This document shows, in pieces, positions 37,181 through 45,264 of a stretch of DNA of 64,000 nt. The stretch lies in the NCBI RefSeq assembly GCF_002005405.1, contig NZ_CP019728.1:248001-312000 (forward strand), in the 5' to 3' direction. The DNA is from Jeotgalibaca dankookensis (GTDB lineage: Bacteria; Bacillota; Bacilli; Lactobacillales; Aerococcaceae). The position numbers and the translations under genes are program-made. Positions within the stretch are counted from its first letter, which is position 1. Each line of letters starts with the position of its first letter. Below the pieces are notes generated by a model that saw only the letters and a list, made by a program, of their open reading frames with translations, ran no database searches and was not told the origin of the DNA.

Positions 37181-39310
37181 ATGAAGAAGGCAAGGTTATT
37201 ACTGGCATTACTATTATTACAAAATGTTGTTATGCCAACAGTTGTATCCGCTACAACAACTATTGGTGACGAGGAAATAGTGGTTGAGGAAGAAATTGAC
37301 ACGCCGCTTTTGGCAGTCGAAGAATTGCAAGTAGACAAAGTCGTCCTTAAGGAAGGCGAGGAAGTAACGATTAGTCTCAGTCTGTCTGGGAACGAAGCAG
37401 TGGAAAGTGTTTCGTTAAACTATCTCACACCAGTGACACAAACGGTTCAGGCAATTGAGCTGCGCTTAAACCCTGAAAACAATCGCTATGAATTTACTTG
37501 GTTGATGACTGAGGAATTTGAAAAAGGAACTTGGAAAGTTCAATCCATTGAAATTATGGATACTGAAGCAAATCAAACTATTTTTCAAAATAGCAGTTTA
37601 GATGCAGAAGCAGCAAATGGGATGGACTTGAGTGGTGGAAGTTTTTCTTATGGGCAAGTTCCAGTTTTAACAGTGACGGAGCCTGATCAAACAATTCTTA
37701 TCAATACCGTGTTTGACGAAATGACCGGTGTGTCAGCAAGCGACGAAATTGACGGCGAAATTACCGATGCTATTACTGTTCAAAGCTCAACTGTTGATAT
37801 GACACAACGTGGCGTTTACGAAGTGGTCTACTTTGTTGAAAACTCTCTAGGCATGAGTACGACTGCGACTCGTAAAGTTGAAGTGCTGGATCCACAAGTG
37901 ATGGGAATGACGGTAATACCTAGAGAAGTCACTTTGAAACCAAATGAGACTTATCAATTAGAGTATGAGCTAGATTTACAGGATGCTCCCGAATATACAC
38001 TGGAGTGGTCAAGTAGCCAACCAAGTATTGTTTCGGTCGATGAAACTGGAAAGCTGACCGCTTTAAAGGCCGGACAAGCTGAAATTACCGTGTCAGCAGG
38101 AGGAAAAACTGCTCAGGTAAAGGTATCAGTTTCTGCTTCATTAGAGACCATTACTTTTAAAGAAAAATCATTGGCGTTAGATAAAGGACAAACGCATAAA
38201 TTAACACTTGTCTATAGTCCAGAGGGTACTGGAACGAACCAAAAGGCAGTTTGGAAATCATCAAACGAAAAAATTCTATCTGTGAGTCAAGATGGAACCG
38301 TAACAGCAATTGGTGCAGGAAAAGCCATGATTACCACTACTGTTGGTGATAAGGAAGCTAAGTTAGAGGTTGAGGTTAAAGCGCCAGTTGTAGGAGACTT
38401 ATCTGTTGCTTACCAAACCCATGTGGAAAGTTTTGGATGGCAAAAAAAGGTAGCGGATGGACAATTAAGTGGTACGGTTGGTTCAGCTAAACGATTAGAA
38501 GCCATTACCTTAGAACTTTTAAATAAAAATGTCAGTGGTTCGATTCATTATCAAACCCATGTCCAAAGTTATGGTTGGATGGATTGGTCAGAAAACGGGC
38601 AAATGAACGGGACTGAAGGAAAAGCGAAACGTCTCGAAGCCATTCGAATCCGATTAAATGGTGAAGTCGCTAAAAAATACGATGTTTACTACCGCGTCCA
38701 CGCGCAAAGTTTTGGCTGGCTAGACTGGGCTAAAAATGGTGAGTCAGCTGGAACCGAAGGACTTGCTCTGCGTTTAGAAGGAATTGAAGTGGTTCTTGTT
38801 GAAAAAGGAAAAGCAGCTCCCGGTAAGACAACTCGTAATTTTGTCTACAGCGATCCAAAAGTAAATTACTCAACTCACGTAGAAAAAGTCGGCTGGCAAA
38901 ATACGGTTTCCAATGGTGCTATGAGTGGAACTTCTGGTAAAGGTTTACGTCTAGAAGGTATTCTAATGAATGTACATACACAATCATTAACAGGTAGCAT
39001 TCAGTACCGGACACATATTGAAAAAGTAGGTTGGCAAGAATGGAAAGAAGATTGGCAACTGAGCGGCACACAAGGAAAAGCTTTACGCCTTGAGGCCATT
39101 GAAATTCAATTAACCAGTGAAATGGCTAAATTCTATGATGTTTACTACCGCGTTCACGCACAGACCTATGGTTGGTTAGGCTGGGCCAAAAATGGTCAGT
39201 CAGCGGGAACAGAAGGTTTAGCCAAACGTTTAGAAGGCATTGAAATCAAGCTTGTCCGAAAAGGTCACCCAGCACCGGGTAGTACACAAAATACGTTTGT
39301 AAAAAAATAA
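37181..39310 (+). CDS. Secreted multi-domain adhesin-like protein: Ig-like domains plus six ChW repeats
   Basis: 709 aa. Signal peptide about 1-25. The N-terminal beta-domain (about 45-160) is shared with the 296-aa ChW protein. Next come a DUF5011-like Ig module (about 165-245, DEIDGEITDAI and GVYEVVYFVENSLG), two Big_2-type Ig modules (about 245-325 and 325-404; WSSSQPSIVSVDETG and WKSSNEKILSVSQDG) and six ChW repeats (about 404-695). There is no catalytic motif, so adhesion or wall structure is likely. Starts at ATG after AAAGAGG; TATACT at 37132-37137 may be its -10. Ends before a strong terminator. Confidence 0.85.
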   Translation: MKKARLLLALLLLQNVVMPTVVSATTTIGDEEIVVEEEIDTPLLAVEELQVDKVVLKEGEEVTISLSLSGNEAVESVSLNYLTPVTQTVQAIELRLNPENNRYEFTWLMTEEFEKGTWKVQSIEIMDTEANQTIFQNSSLDAEAANGMDLSGGSFSYGQVPVLTVTEPDQTILINTVFDEMTGVSASDEIDGEITDAITVQSSTVDMTQRGVYEVVYFVENSLGMSTTATRKVEVLDPQVMGMTVIPREVTLKPNETYQLEYELDLQDAPEYTLEWSSSQPSIVSVDETGKLTALKAGQAEITVSAGGKTAQVKVSVSASLETITFKEKSLALDKGQTHKLTLVYSPEGTGTNQKAVWKSSNEKILSVSQDGTVTAIGAGKAMITTTVGDKEAKLEVEVKAPVVGDLSVAYQTHVESFGWQKKVADGQLSGTVGSAKRLEAITLELLNKNVSGSIHYQTHVQSYGWMDWSENGQMNGTEGKAKRLEAIRIRLNGEVAKKYDVYYRVHAQSFGWLDWAKNGESAGTEGLALRLEGIEVVLVEKGKAAPGKTTRNFVYSDPKVNYSTHVEKVGWQNTVSNGAMSGTSGKGLRLEGILMNVHTQSLTGSIQYRTHIEKVGWQEWKEDWQLSGTQGKALRLEAIEIQLTSEMAKFYDVYYRVHAQTYGWLGWAKNGQSAGTEGLAKRLEGIEIKLVRKGHPAPGSTQNTFVKK

Positions 39311-39317
39311 ATAGATG

Positions 39318-39351
39318 AAGATACAACCTAATAAAGGTTGTATCTTTTTTT
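39318..39351 (+). terminator. Rho-independent terminator after the Ig/ChW protein
   Basis: AAGATACAACC and GGTTGTATCTT form an 11-base stem, with a T-run. Confidence 0.9.
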
Positions 39352-39390
39352 ATATGCTAATATAAGCTTATAAGTATTTTACGGGAGCTG

Positions 39391-40341
39391 ATGGGGTTGG
39401 AGAATGATTTAATATCAATTATCATTCCATGTTTTAATGAAGAAGAAATGGTACCGCTCTTTTATAATAAAATGGCCGATATTATGGCAGCGACTCAAAT
39501 CGTGGACTTTGAACTGATTTTTGTAAACGATGGATCCGTAGATGAGACGCTGGACGTTTTGCGTCAATTATCAGAAGCCGATGAGCGTGTTCGCTATTTA
39601 TCCTTTTCACGTAATTTTGGGAAAGAAGCCGCAATGTTTGCAGGTTTGCAGCATGCAACGGGGGACTATGTAGCCGTTATGGACGTTGATTTGCAAGACC
39701 CGCCTGAATTGTTACCGGTAATGTATAAAACTTTAAAAAGTGAACAGTGGGATTGTGTGGGAACCAAGCGCGTTAATCGCAATGGTGAGCCACGGATTCG
39801 CTCGTTTTTTGCGGCTAGCTTTTATAAAGTCATCAACCGAATTTCTGATAACTACATTGTGGATGGGGCACGAGACTACCGGTTGATGTCCCGGCAAATG
39901 GTAGATGCTATTTTAGAAATGACGGAATATAACCGTTTTTCTAAAGGTATTTTTACTTGGGTAGGTTTTGATACCAAATACATTGAGTATCGAAATGTCG
40001 AACGGCCCGCTGGCAAAACTTCTTGGTCTTTTTGGGGTCTATTCAAATATTCACTAGATGGGATTGTAGCTTTCAGTGATGTTCCTTTAGCAATTGCTTC
40101 TTGGGTGGGATTCGCTTCATTTATTGTTGCTATTATTCTAGCCATCTTTTTTGCAGTTCGAACCTTAATATTTGGAAACGCTACAGAAGGTTGGACCTCC
40201 TTAATGGTTATGATTCTCGGCATGGGTGGCTTACAATTATTAAGCTTGGGGATTGTTGGGAAGTATCTCGGTCAGACCTTTTTAGAAACAAAAAAAAGAC
40301 CCATTTATATTTTAAAAGAGACGGATAAAGATAAGAAATAA
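39391..40341 (+). CDS. Polyprenyl-phosphate glycosyltransferase, GtrB/DPM1-like
   Basis: 316 aa. The GT2 core shows ISIIIPCFNEEEMVP, FVNDGSVDETL, RNFGKEAAMFAGLQ and the metal motif MDVDLQDPPELL. RDYRLMSRQMVDA is typical of the dolichyl/polyprenyl-phosphate subgroup, and two C-terminal TM helices (about 232-258 and 265-290) complete the GtrB layout. It would load a sugar onto undecaprenyl phosphate for wall-polymer glycosylation outside the membrane. Two starts are possible: ATG 39391 (3 bases from GGGAG) or TTG 39397 (9 bases). The next gene starts 21 bases after the stop. Confidence 0.88.
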   Translation: MGLENDLISIIIPCFNEEEMVPLFYNKMADIMAATQIVDFELIFVNDGSVDETLDVLRQLSEADERVRYLSFSRNFGKEAAMFAGLQHATGDYVAVMDVDLQDPPELLPVMYKTLKSEQWDCVGTKRVNRNGEPRIRSFFAASFYKVINRISDNYIVDGARDYRLMSRQMVDAILEMTEYNRFSKGIFTWVGFDTKYIEYRNVERPAGKTSWSFWGLFKYSLDGIVAFSDVPLAIASWVGFASFIVAIILAIFFAVRTLIFGNATEGWTSLMVMILGMGGLQLLSLGIVGKYLGQTFLETKKRPIYILKETDKDKK

Positions 40342-40362
40342 TTTTTAATTTGGGGGAATAAG

Positions 40363-41100
40363 ATGGATAAGGTGCTTGTTGTTATACCTACTCTAAAACC
40401 TGATGAACATTTTATAGCATATGTTAATAAATTAATTGCGCATGGATTCGAATCGATCCTTATAGTGAATGATGGTAGTGGGCCGGAGTATGAGGCTGTT
40501 TTTGAGGAGCTAGCTCGTCAGCCACAAGTATCTATTTTGAGTCACGCTGTCAATTTGGGAAAAGGGAGAGGCTTGAAAAATGCGCTCAATCATTTTTTGA
40601 CTATGAAAAATAATGGGCAATATGCTGGTATCATAACCGTTGATTCCGACGGGCAGCACCAGGTTGAGGATGTTATTAAAATAAGAGATGCTATGTTGGC
40701 GGATCCTTCCAAACTTTACTTAGGGTCTCGAAATTTCAACCAAAATGGGGTCCCACAAAAGAGTTCTTTTGGAAATAAAGCCATTTCGTTCATTTTTAGA
40801 GTGCTCTATGGTAAAAAAATTGCCGATACCCAAACAGGTTTGCGGGGGATTCCCAAGCCGATTGTAGAAAAGTTTGTTGCTTTAAAAGGAGAAGAGTTTG
40901 AGTACGAAATGAACATGCTGATTGCTGCTGTCTTGAGTAATATTGAAATTGAAGAGATTACGATCCAGACGGTTTACTTTGATGATAATAGTCAAACAAA
41001 TTTCCGGCCCGTAACAGATTCAGTTGCTATTATTAGTCTGGTTGTAGCTGCTTTTTTCAAACATCTAGCTGCTTCACTAGGTTCTTTTTTATCTAATTAA
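40363..41100 (+). CDS. Glycosyltransferase family 2, polyprenyl-phosphate type
   Basis: 245 aa. It has VLVVIPTLKPDEHF, ILIVNDGSGPEYE, LGKGRGLKNALNHFL, the metal pair in TVDSDGQHQVEDV, and IADTQTGLRGIPK. These blocks match GT2 proteins that are frequently fused to a GtrA-like membrane domain. Here the protein stops about where that domain would begin, and no GtrA gene follows in the window. It likely works with the GtrB-like gene in front of it. ATG start after GGGGG. Confidence 0.85.
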   Translation: MDKVLVVIPTLKPDEHFIAYVNKLIAHGFESILIVNDGSGPEYEAVFEELARQPQVSILSHAVNLGKGRGLKNALNHFLTMKNNGQYAGIITVDSDGQHQVEDVIKIRDAMLADPSKLYLGSRNFNQNGVPQKSSFGNKAISFIFRVLYGKKIADTQTGLRGIPKPIVEKFVALKGEEFEYEMNMLIAAVLSNIEIEEITIQTVYFDDNSQTNFRPVTDSVAIISLVVAAFFKHLAASLGSFLSN

Positions 41101-41103
41101 AAT

Positions 41104-41146
41104 CAAGCCAAACTCTTCATTTTTAAGAGATTTGGCTTGGTTTTTT
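41104..41146 (+). terminator. Rho-independent terminator
   Basis: CAAGCCAAA...CTCTT and AAGAG...TTTGGCTTG form a long stem followed by a T-run, after the glycosyltransferase pair. Confidence 0.88.
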
Positions 41147-41201
41147 GATATTAAAAAAAGATTTTCCAGAGAAAACGCATATCTATAGATGGGGGGATTT
41201 T

Positions 41202-42050
41202 ATGCTATTAAAAAAACGTGAACGACCGATTGAGATGAGAAAATTGGAGTCTTTAGAAGGGCGCATGACATTGAATGCAGATTATACACGTCAACTCCAT
41301 CAAATGCGTCTCGGTTATGCAGGGGAATGTCAATTTGACTGCATGGCAGAAGAGTTGGATGATTATGTCATTCGGATTAATGATTTCATTCTAGCCCGAC
41401 AGCAACTTTGCCAAATCGATTCAATTTTTATCAGTGAACAAAAAATTTACCTTCTGGATATTAAAAATTGGAGTAAAACTTATACGCTTAATCGGGATGG
41501 GTTTGAGAGTTTACATAATGATCCTCTTGATCAATTAAAGCGTGCTCGAAAAATTTTTATCAATATGCTGGAGAGTCATGGGATTAGACTGCCTGTTGAG
41601 GCACGTCTGGTTTTTATTAATCCTGAAATTGTTCTCTACGGGATGGATGCAAATTTGCCAATTATTTTGCCGCAACAAATTCCAGACTACTTTAATAAAA
41701 TCCGCCACTCATCCGGTCCGATAACCAAATGGGAAGAGCAGATTGCCAAAAAAATACTAGCTCAACATACAGATGAAAATCCTTACCGGTTGCAGGTCCC
41801 TTATTCGACTGAATCAGTGCAACCGGGTATTTTGTGTTCAACGTGTCGAATTTTAATGACCGAAAAGAGTCATAAATTTTTGTGCTGTCCTAAATGTTTA
41901 GAAACAGAATCTAAAGCGCACGCAGTGAGACGGTCTGAACAAGAATTACTACTTTTATTCCCAGATTCTCGGCCGTATATTCATAAACTGTACAAATGGT
42001 GTGGCGAAATGGTTTCGAAACAAAGTCTTCATAGCTTAAAAAGCAAGTAG
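41202..42050 (+). CDS. NERD (nuclease-related) domain protein with C-terminal Cys cluster
   Basis: 282 aa from ATG 41202 (GGGGGG run upstream). The NERD domain lies at about 32-150: GYAGECQFDCMAEEL, QIDSIFISEQKIYLLDIKNWS with the acidic/Lys core of restriction-like nucleases. A zinc-ribbon-like cluster follows (LCSTC...CCPKC, about 225-247) and a helical end. NERD proteins are thought to act on nucleic acid, but few have a proven activity. It is followed by an inverted-repeat element and a putative defence operon, so a role in DNA processing or defence is possible. Confidence 0.8.
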   Translation: MLLKKRERPIEMRKLESLEGRMTLNADYTRQLHQMRLGYAGECQFDCMAEELDDYVIRINDFILARQQLCQIDSIFISEQKIYLLDIKNWSKTYTLNRDGFESLHNDPLDQLKRARKIFINMLESHGIRLPVEARLVFINPEIVLYGMDANLPIILPQQIPDYFNKIRHSSGPITKWEEQIAKKILAQHTDENPYRLQVPYSTESVQPGILCSTCRILMTEKSHKFLCCPKCLETESKAHAVRRSEQELLLLFPDSRPYIHKLYKWCGEMVSKQSLHSLKSK

Positions 42051-42066
42051 GGTAAGCCGAAATTAG

Positions 42067-42156
42067 TTTTACTTGATACTTTCCCTGATAAGAGTCAAGT
42101 AGAATCAGAAACAACTAGTCCTACTTGACTGTTTAAGCTAAAAGTATCAAGTAGAA
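42067..42156. repeat. Nested inverted-repeat element between the NERD gene and the AAA/RloB operon
   Basis: The outer arms ACTTGATACTTT (42071-42082) and AAAGTATCAAGT (42141-42152) are perfectly complementary. The inner arms AGTCAAGTAG (42093-42102) and CTACTTGACT (42121-42130) are also perfect. All four arms share the core TCAAGT/ACTTGA. In RNA it would fold as a long cruciform-like hairpin; in DNA it offers four similar half-sites. Confidence 0.75.
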
Positions 42157-42168
42157 GCTTTCCTCATG

Positions 42169-42199
42169 AGGTCGAGAATGTTTTCTCGGCCTTTTTTTG
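42169..42199 (+). terminator. Rho-independent terminator upstream of the AAA ATPase gene
   Basis: AGGTCGAGAA and TTCTCGGCCT stem (one G-U pair) with a 4-base loop and a T-run. It separates the NERD transcript from the operon downstream. Confidence 0.8.
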
Positions 42200-42206
42200 C
42201 TATACT
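42198..42206 (+). promoter_or_regulatory. Extended -10 promoter for the AAA/RloB operon
   Basis: TGC TATACT, adjoining the terminator T-run and 26 bases before the ATPase start. Confidence 0.55.
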
Positions 42207-42231
42207 AATTGCGAGAAGAGGGGGGATTAGT

Positions 42232-43398
42232 ATGCTAGTTGAGTTGGTGGTGGATAATTTTTATTCATTTCGAGATGAAATAACATTTTCTATGATTGGG
42301 ACGCATATTCCTGAGCACCCACACACTCTTGAAGAAACGAATATCTTTCCGTTGAATAAAGTATCAACGATTTATGGAGCCAATGCCAGTGGGAAAAGTA
42401 ATCTTCTAAAAGCGATTGCTGTGATTCAAGAAGGCTTATTTATTGAGCCCGGCCAAGAAGCAGAGTGGTTCGCTAAAATTAAGCCATTCCATTTGGATGC
42501 ACAGTCTGAGTTGAAAGAAACCCTGTTAGAAATCAGTTTTCTGTGCGGAGAAAGTTTGTATCGTTATGGTTTCTTTGCAAGTCGAAAAGAGATAACCGAG
42601 GAGTACTTATATATCGAAAAGAATGCAAATAAACCAGAAACAATTTTCCATCGTTTAACAAGCGGACCACAGCCACAACGTTTGTGGATGACAGAGCAAC
42701 TCCTTCAAATGCCTCTTATTAAAAAGTGGTTCCACAATATGCATATTATCTTACAACCACAAAAAAATGAACTTACCATTTCTAAAACGAAGTTCCAGCT
42801 TAAAAAAAATAAAGAGCACTTATTGTCTCTCATCCAAATAGCTGACCCTTCCATTTATGATATCGAAATCCGCCAAGAAATGAATGAAGAAGGACATTTT
42901 GATGATGCCTTTTATGTGATTAAGCAAAAACGCTTGCTGGACGGAAGCGTCGTGCCCATTCGAGAAGGATTTCTTTTTCAAGATGTTGAATCAACTGGAA
43001 CCGTCAAACTTCTAGCTCTAGCTGGACCCATTATTGAAGCACTGGAAAAAGGAAGTTTACTCATGGTTGATGAGATGGATCAAAGTTTTCATACCTTGAT
43101 GACACGCTACATTCTCGAACTCTTTCGAGGAAAAGCGAATAAAAAAGGAGCCCAGCTCGTATTTTCAACCCATGATATCTCGAACTTACGCAGTGAGCTA
43201 TTCCGCCGCGATCAAGTCTGGTTTGTTGAAAAAGATCGCGAAGGAAATAGTCATTTGGAGTCTCTGGTTGCTTTTAAATTTGATGATAGCGAGCGGAAAA
43301 ATAGTTATGCTTTTTATCAAAACTACTTAAATGGTAAATACGGAGCCGTTCCTTATCTCCCCCCTGCAGATTGGTGGGCTGATGATGGCCAAACCTAA
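42232..43398 (+). CDS. AAA ATPase (AAA_15/RloA-like), likely phage-defence component
   Basis: 388 aa from ATG 42232, which has GAGGGGGG upstream; the ATG at 42166 would lie before the promoter. The start VELVVDNFYSFRDEITFSMIG is the opening strand of SMC/Rad50-type ATPases. IYGANASGKSNLLKA (about 44-58) is Walker A, VESTGTVKLLAL the signature-like block, LLMVDEMDQSFH (about 277) Walker B, and STHDIS the switch His. Such ATPases pair with RloB in the AbiL-type abortive infection module. The RloB-like gene overlaps its end by 17 bases, as in that arrangement. Confidence 0.88.
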   Translation: MLVELVVDNFYSFRDEITFSMIGTHIPEHPHTLEETNIFPLNKVSTIYGANASGKSNLLKAIAVIQEGLFIEPGQEAEWFAKIKPFHLDAQSELKETLLEISFLCGESLYRYGFFASRKEITEEYLYIEKNANKPETIFHRLTSGPQPQRLWMTEQLLQMPLIKKWFHNMHIILQPQKNELTISKTKFQLKKNKEHLLSLIQIADPSIYDIEIRQEMNEEGHFDDAFYVIKQKRLLDGSVVPIREGFLFQDVESTGTVKLLALAGPIIEALEKGSLLMVDEMDQSFHTLMTRYILELFRGKANKKGAQLVFSTHDISNLRSELFRRDQVWFVEKDREGNSHLESLVAFKFDDSERKNSYAFYQNYLNGKYGAVPYLPPADWWADDGQT

Positions 43399-43999
43399 AC
43401 CTAGACGGACCAAGCGAAAATACAAACGTGAAGTTGCAACTCGTCAGCCTGAAAAAACATTTTTAATTGTGTGTGAAGGGACGCGAACGGAACCCAATTA
43501 CTTCAGAAGCTTTCCTGTTTTATCAGCTCGTATAGAGGTGCGCGGAGCAGGCCGGGGTACCTTATCTTTAGTTCATTATGCGGAAAATTTATTAGAAGAC
43601 CGTCAAGATGAATTCGATGAAATTTGGATTGTTTTTGATAAAGATTCTTTTTCAGCCGTATCTTTTAATAATGCGATTGCTTATTTAGAATCTCGTCATG
43701 ATGAAGGTTATCGGGCTGCTTATAGTAATGAGGCCTTCGAATTGTGGTATTTATTACACTATGAATTATTTACGCAACCATTGAGTCGCTATCAATTTGG
43801 TCCTATGTTATCCAAGCGAATGCACAAGCAGTACAGAAAGAATATGCCTAATATGTATGGGATATTACTAAATAAACAAGCACGAGCCATTGAAAATGCT
43901 AAGATATTGTATAGTCGACATTCAAATTCTCCGGCTAAAGATAATCCCTCGACAACTGTTTTTAAATTAGTTGAAGAATTAAATAAGCACGTGAGGTGA
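43382..43999 (+). CDS. RloB-like protein, partner of the AAA ATPase
   Basis: 205 aa. The family pattern is clear: a basic N-terminus, TFLIVCEGTRTEPNYFRSF, EIWIVFDKDSF with its acidic pair, AYSNEAFELWYLLHYE, and DNPSTTVFKLVEEL at the end. RloB (PF13707) has a Toprim-like nuclease core and acts with the ATPase in phage defence systems of the AbiL kind. The start lies inside the preceding gene (ATG 43382 or 43385), giving an overlap of about 17 bases. The small gene 4 bases downstream is likely in the same operon. Confidence 0.88.
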   Translation: MMAKPKPRRTKRKYKREVATRQPEKTFLIVCEGTRTEPNYFRSFPVLSARIEVRGAGRGTLSLVHYAENLLEDRQDEFDEIWIVFDKDSFSAVSFNNAIAYLESRHDEGYRAAYSNEAFELWYLLHYELFTQPLSRYQFGPMLSKRMHKQYRKNMPNMYGILLNKQARAIENAKILYSRHSNSPAKDNPSTTVFKLVEELNKHVR

Positions 44000-44003
44000 C
44001 AAA

Positions 44004-44258
44004 ATGTATACCAATGCATTTATGGGAATGGAATTTATGGAAGAAGGAAATATAGTAGTCCAGCACTTCCTTTATAGTGATTACTTAGCAGAGGAATATG
44101 TTTTTGAAAGTGCGCGCGAAGCGACACATTTTTATATGGCCTGTATTGGTTTTTGCGAAAAAATAGTTGATTTTCCACCCACTATCCAAGAACGGCAATT
44201 TCGGAAATTCATTTTGGATGAATTTGGCTATATGAATTACCAAGTTAATATCTATTAA
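44004..44258 (+). CDS. Small protein of unknown function in the AAA/RloB operon
   Basis: 84 aa, ATG 4 bases after the RloB stop and preceded by GAGGTG. The product is acidic and rich in Phe, Tyr and Met (FLYSDYLAEEYVF, FYMACIGFCEK) with no signal peptide or TM. I do not recognise a family. Its tight place after the ATPase/RloB pair and before a terminator suggests a third member, possibly a regulator or cofactor. Confidence 0.6.
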   Translation: MYTNAFMGMEFMEEGNIVVQHFLYSDYLAEEYVFESAREATHFYMACIGFCEKIVDFPPTIQERQFRKFILDEFGYMNYQVNIY

Positions 44259-44261
44259 ATA

Positions 44262-44305
44262 AACCTCTTGACGTCGATAATTTCCGACATCAAGAGGCTT
44301 TATTT
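44262..44305. terminator. Bidirectional terminator between the defence operon and the lysin operon
   Basis: CCTCTTGA and TCAAGAGG, extended by TCG/CGA, with A- and T-runs on both sides. It serves converging transcripts. Confidence 0.85.
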
Positions 44306-44955
44306 TATTTAATCGTTAACTTTTGACCGATAATAATTAAATCAGTCTTTAAATGATTAAGGCGTTTCAATTCACTAACCGTTGTATGATAGGTCCGGCT
44401 CAAACCCCATAAGGTGTCTCCTTTAACGACTTGGTGTTGGTAAGGTAAAACAGCTTGGATGTCTTTTTTGAATTGCACCATTGAGATTCCCCAAGATTTC
44501 AAGTAGTCATCGGGATCCGTATGATCCGTACCACCTAACTGTTGGCTGACCCAATGATGTGTTTTAATACCATCGCCACTCGTATTCAGAGTTTTGGGTA
44601 GGCCAGCTTGATCAGCCAGAAAACGTAGGAGCCAGACATAAGCAGCATAATCCTTTTTAAAAGTTGCTTTGTCATTGGTTCGAGCTAATTCAACTTGTGC
44701 GTAGGCATAAGGATTGGCACGTGGACCCGCTCCCCATTGGACCAGCCCGGTCTGTGCAATTTGGACAATCCGTCCGCCTCCACCAACCCAATGAGAAACG
44801 TAAGCATTTTGCCAATTGCTTTTCATATATTGAAGTTCGTTATTTAAACTATTGGGACCCACATTATTAGGGTTACCAGATTCGTGAGCAATAATGTAGC
44901 GTTTAGAAGCAAGTGGCAACTGTTTAATCCCTAGTAGCTGTTTATCAATCTTCAT
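44305..44955 (-). CDS. N-acetylmuramoyl-L-alanine amidase with LysM (lysin-like)
   Basis: 216 aa with no signal peptide. The Amidase_2 domain (about 1-150) has the first zinc His in YIIAHESGNP, a SHWVGGGGRIVQIAQTGLVQWGAG segment and GIKTHHWVS. One LysM domain ends the protein (HQVVKGDTLWGLSRTYHTTVSEL, about 172-215). The shape is that of an endolysin. There are no other phage genes around, so I read it as a chromosomal lysin rather than a prophage remnant. It is the last gene of an operon led by a sigma factor, with AGGGAGG upstream. Confidence 0.88.
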   Translation of the reverse strand: MKIDKQLLGIKQLPLASKRYIIAHESGNPNNVGPNSLNNELQYMKSNWQNAYVSHWVGGGGRIVQIAQTGLVQWGAGPRANPYAYAQVELARTNDKATFKKDYAAYVWLLRFLADQAGLPKTLNTSGDGIKTHHWVSQQLGGTDHTDPDDYLKSWGISMVQFKKDIQAVLPYQHQVVKGDTLWGLSRTYHTTVSELKRLNHLKTDLIIIGQKLTIK

Positions 44956-45009
44956 AGTAAAACCTCCCTATAGAAAAAGCCGGGATTAACTCCCGGCTTA
45001 TAAATCTGC

Positions 45010-45243
45010 TTATATTTCTGAGTTGAATAAATCGGTTGTTGTACGTTTTACATAACGCGCTGAATCGATGAGGCTGTAAGGGTTCGTTCCTTTTACTGCA
45101 AAGGCATCTAAGCCGATAATTTTTTGCATAACCGGTTTAATTTCTGCACTTGTTAATCCTTCGGTAGGGTTACGAATAATTAAGTTTTTATTTTTACCAT
45201 CTGCTGCTCTAAACTTTAATTCAAGTGTCAATGTTGTATCCAT
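45010..45243 (-). CDS. DUF2922 family small protein
   Basis: 77 aa. It matches the pattern of DUF2922: a TLTLELKFRAADGKNKNLIIRNP strand pair and an end like GARxVxRTxTD (here SARYVKRTTTDLF). Function is unknown in the family. RBS AGGAGG. It sits between a DUF1659 gene and the lysin gene in one operon. Confidence 0.75.
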   Translation of the reverse strand: MDTTLTLELKFRAADGKNKNLIIRNPTEGLTSAEIKPVMQKIIGLDAFAVKGTNPYSLIDSARYVKRTTTDLFNSEI

Positions 45244-45264
45244 TTTTTATTCCTCCTTTTTTAA

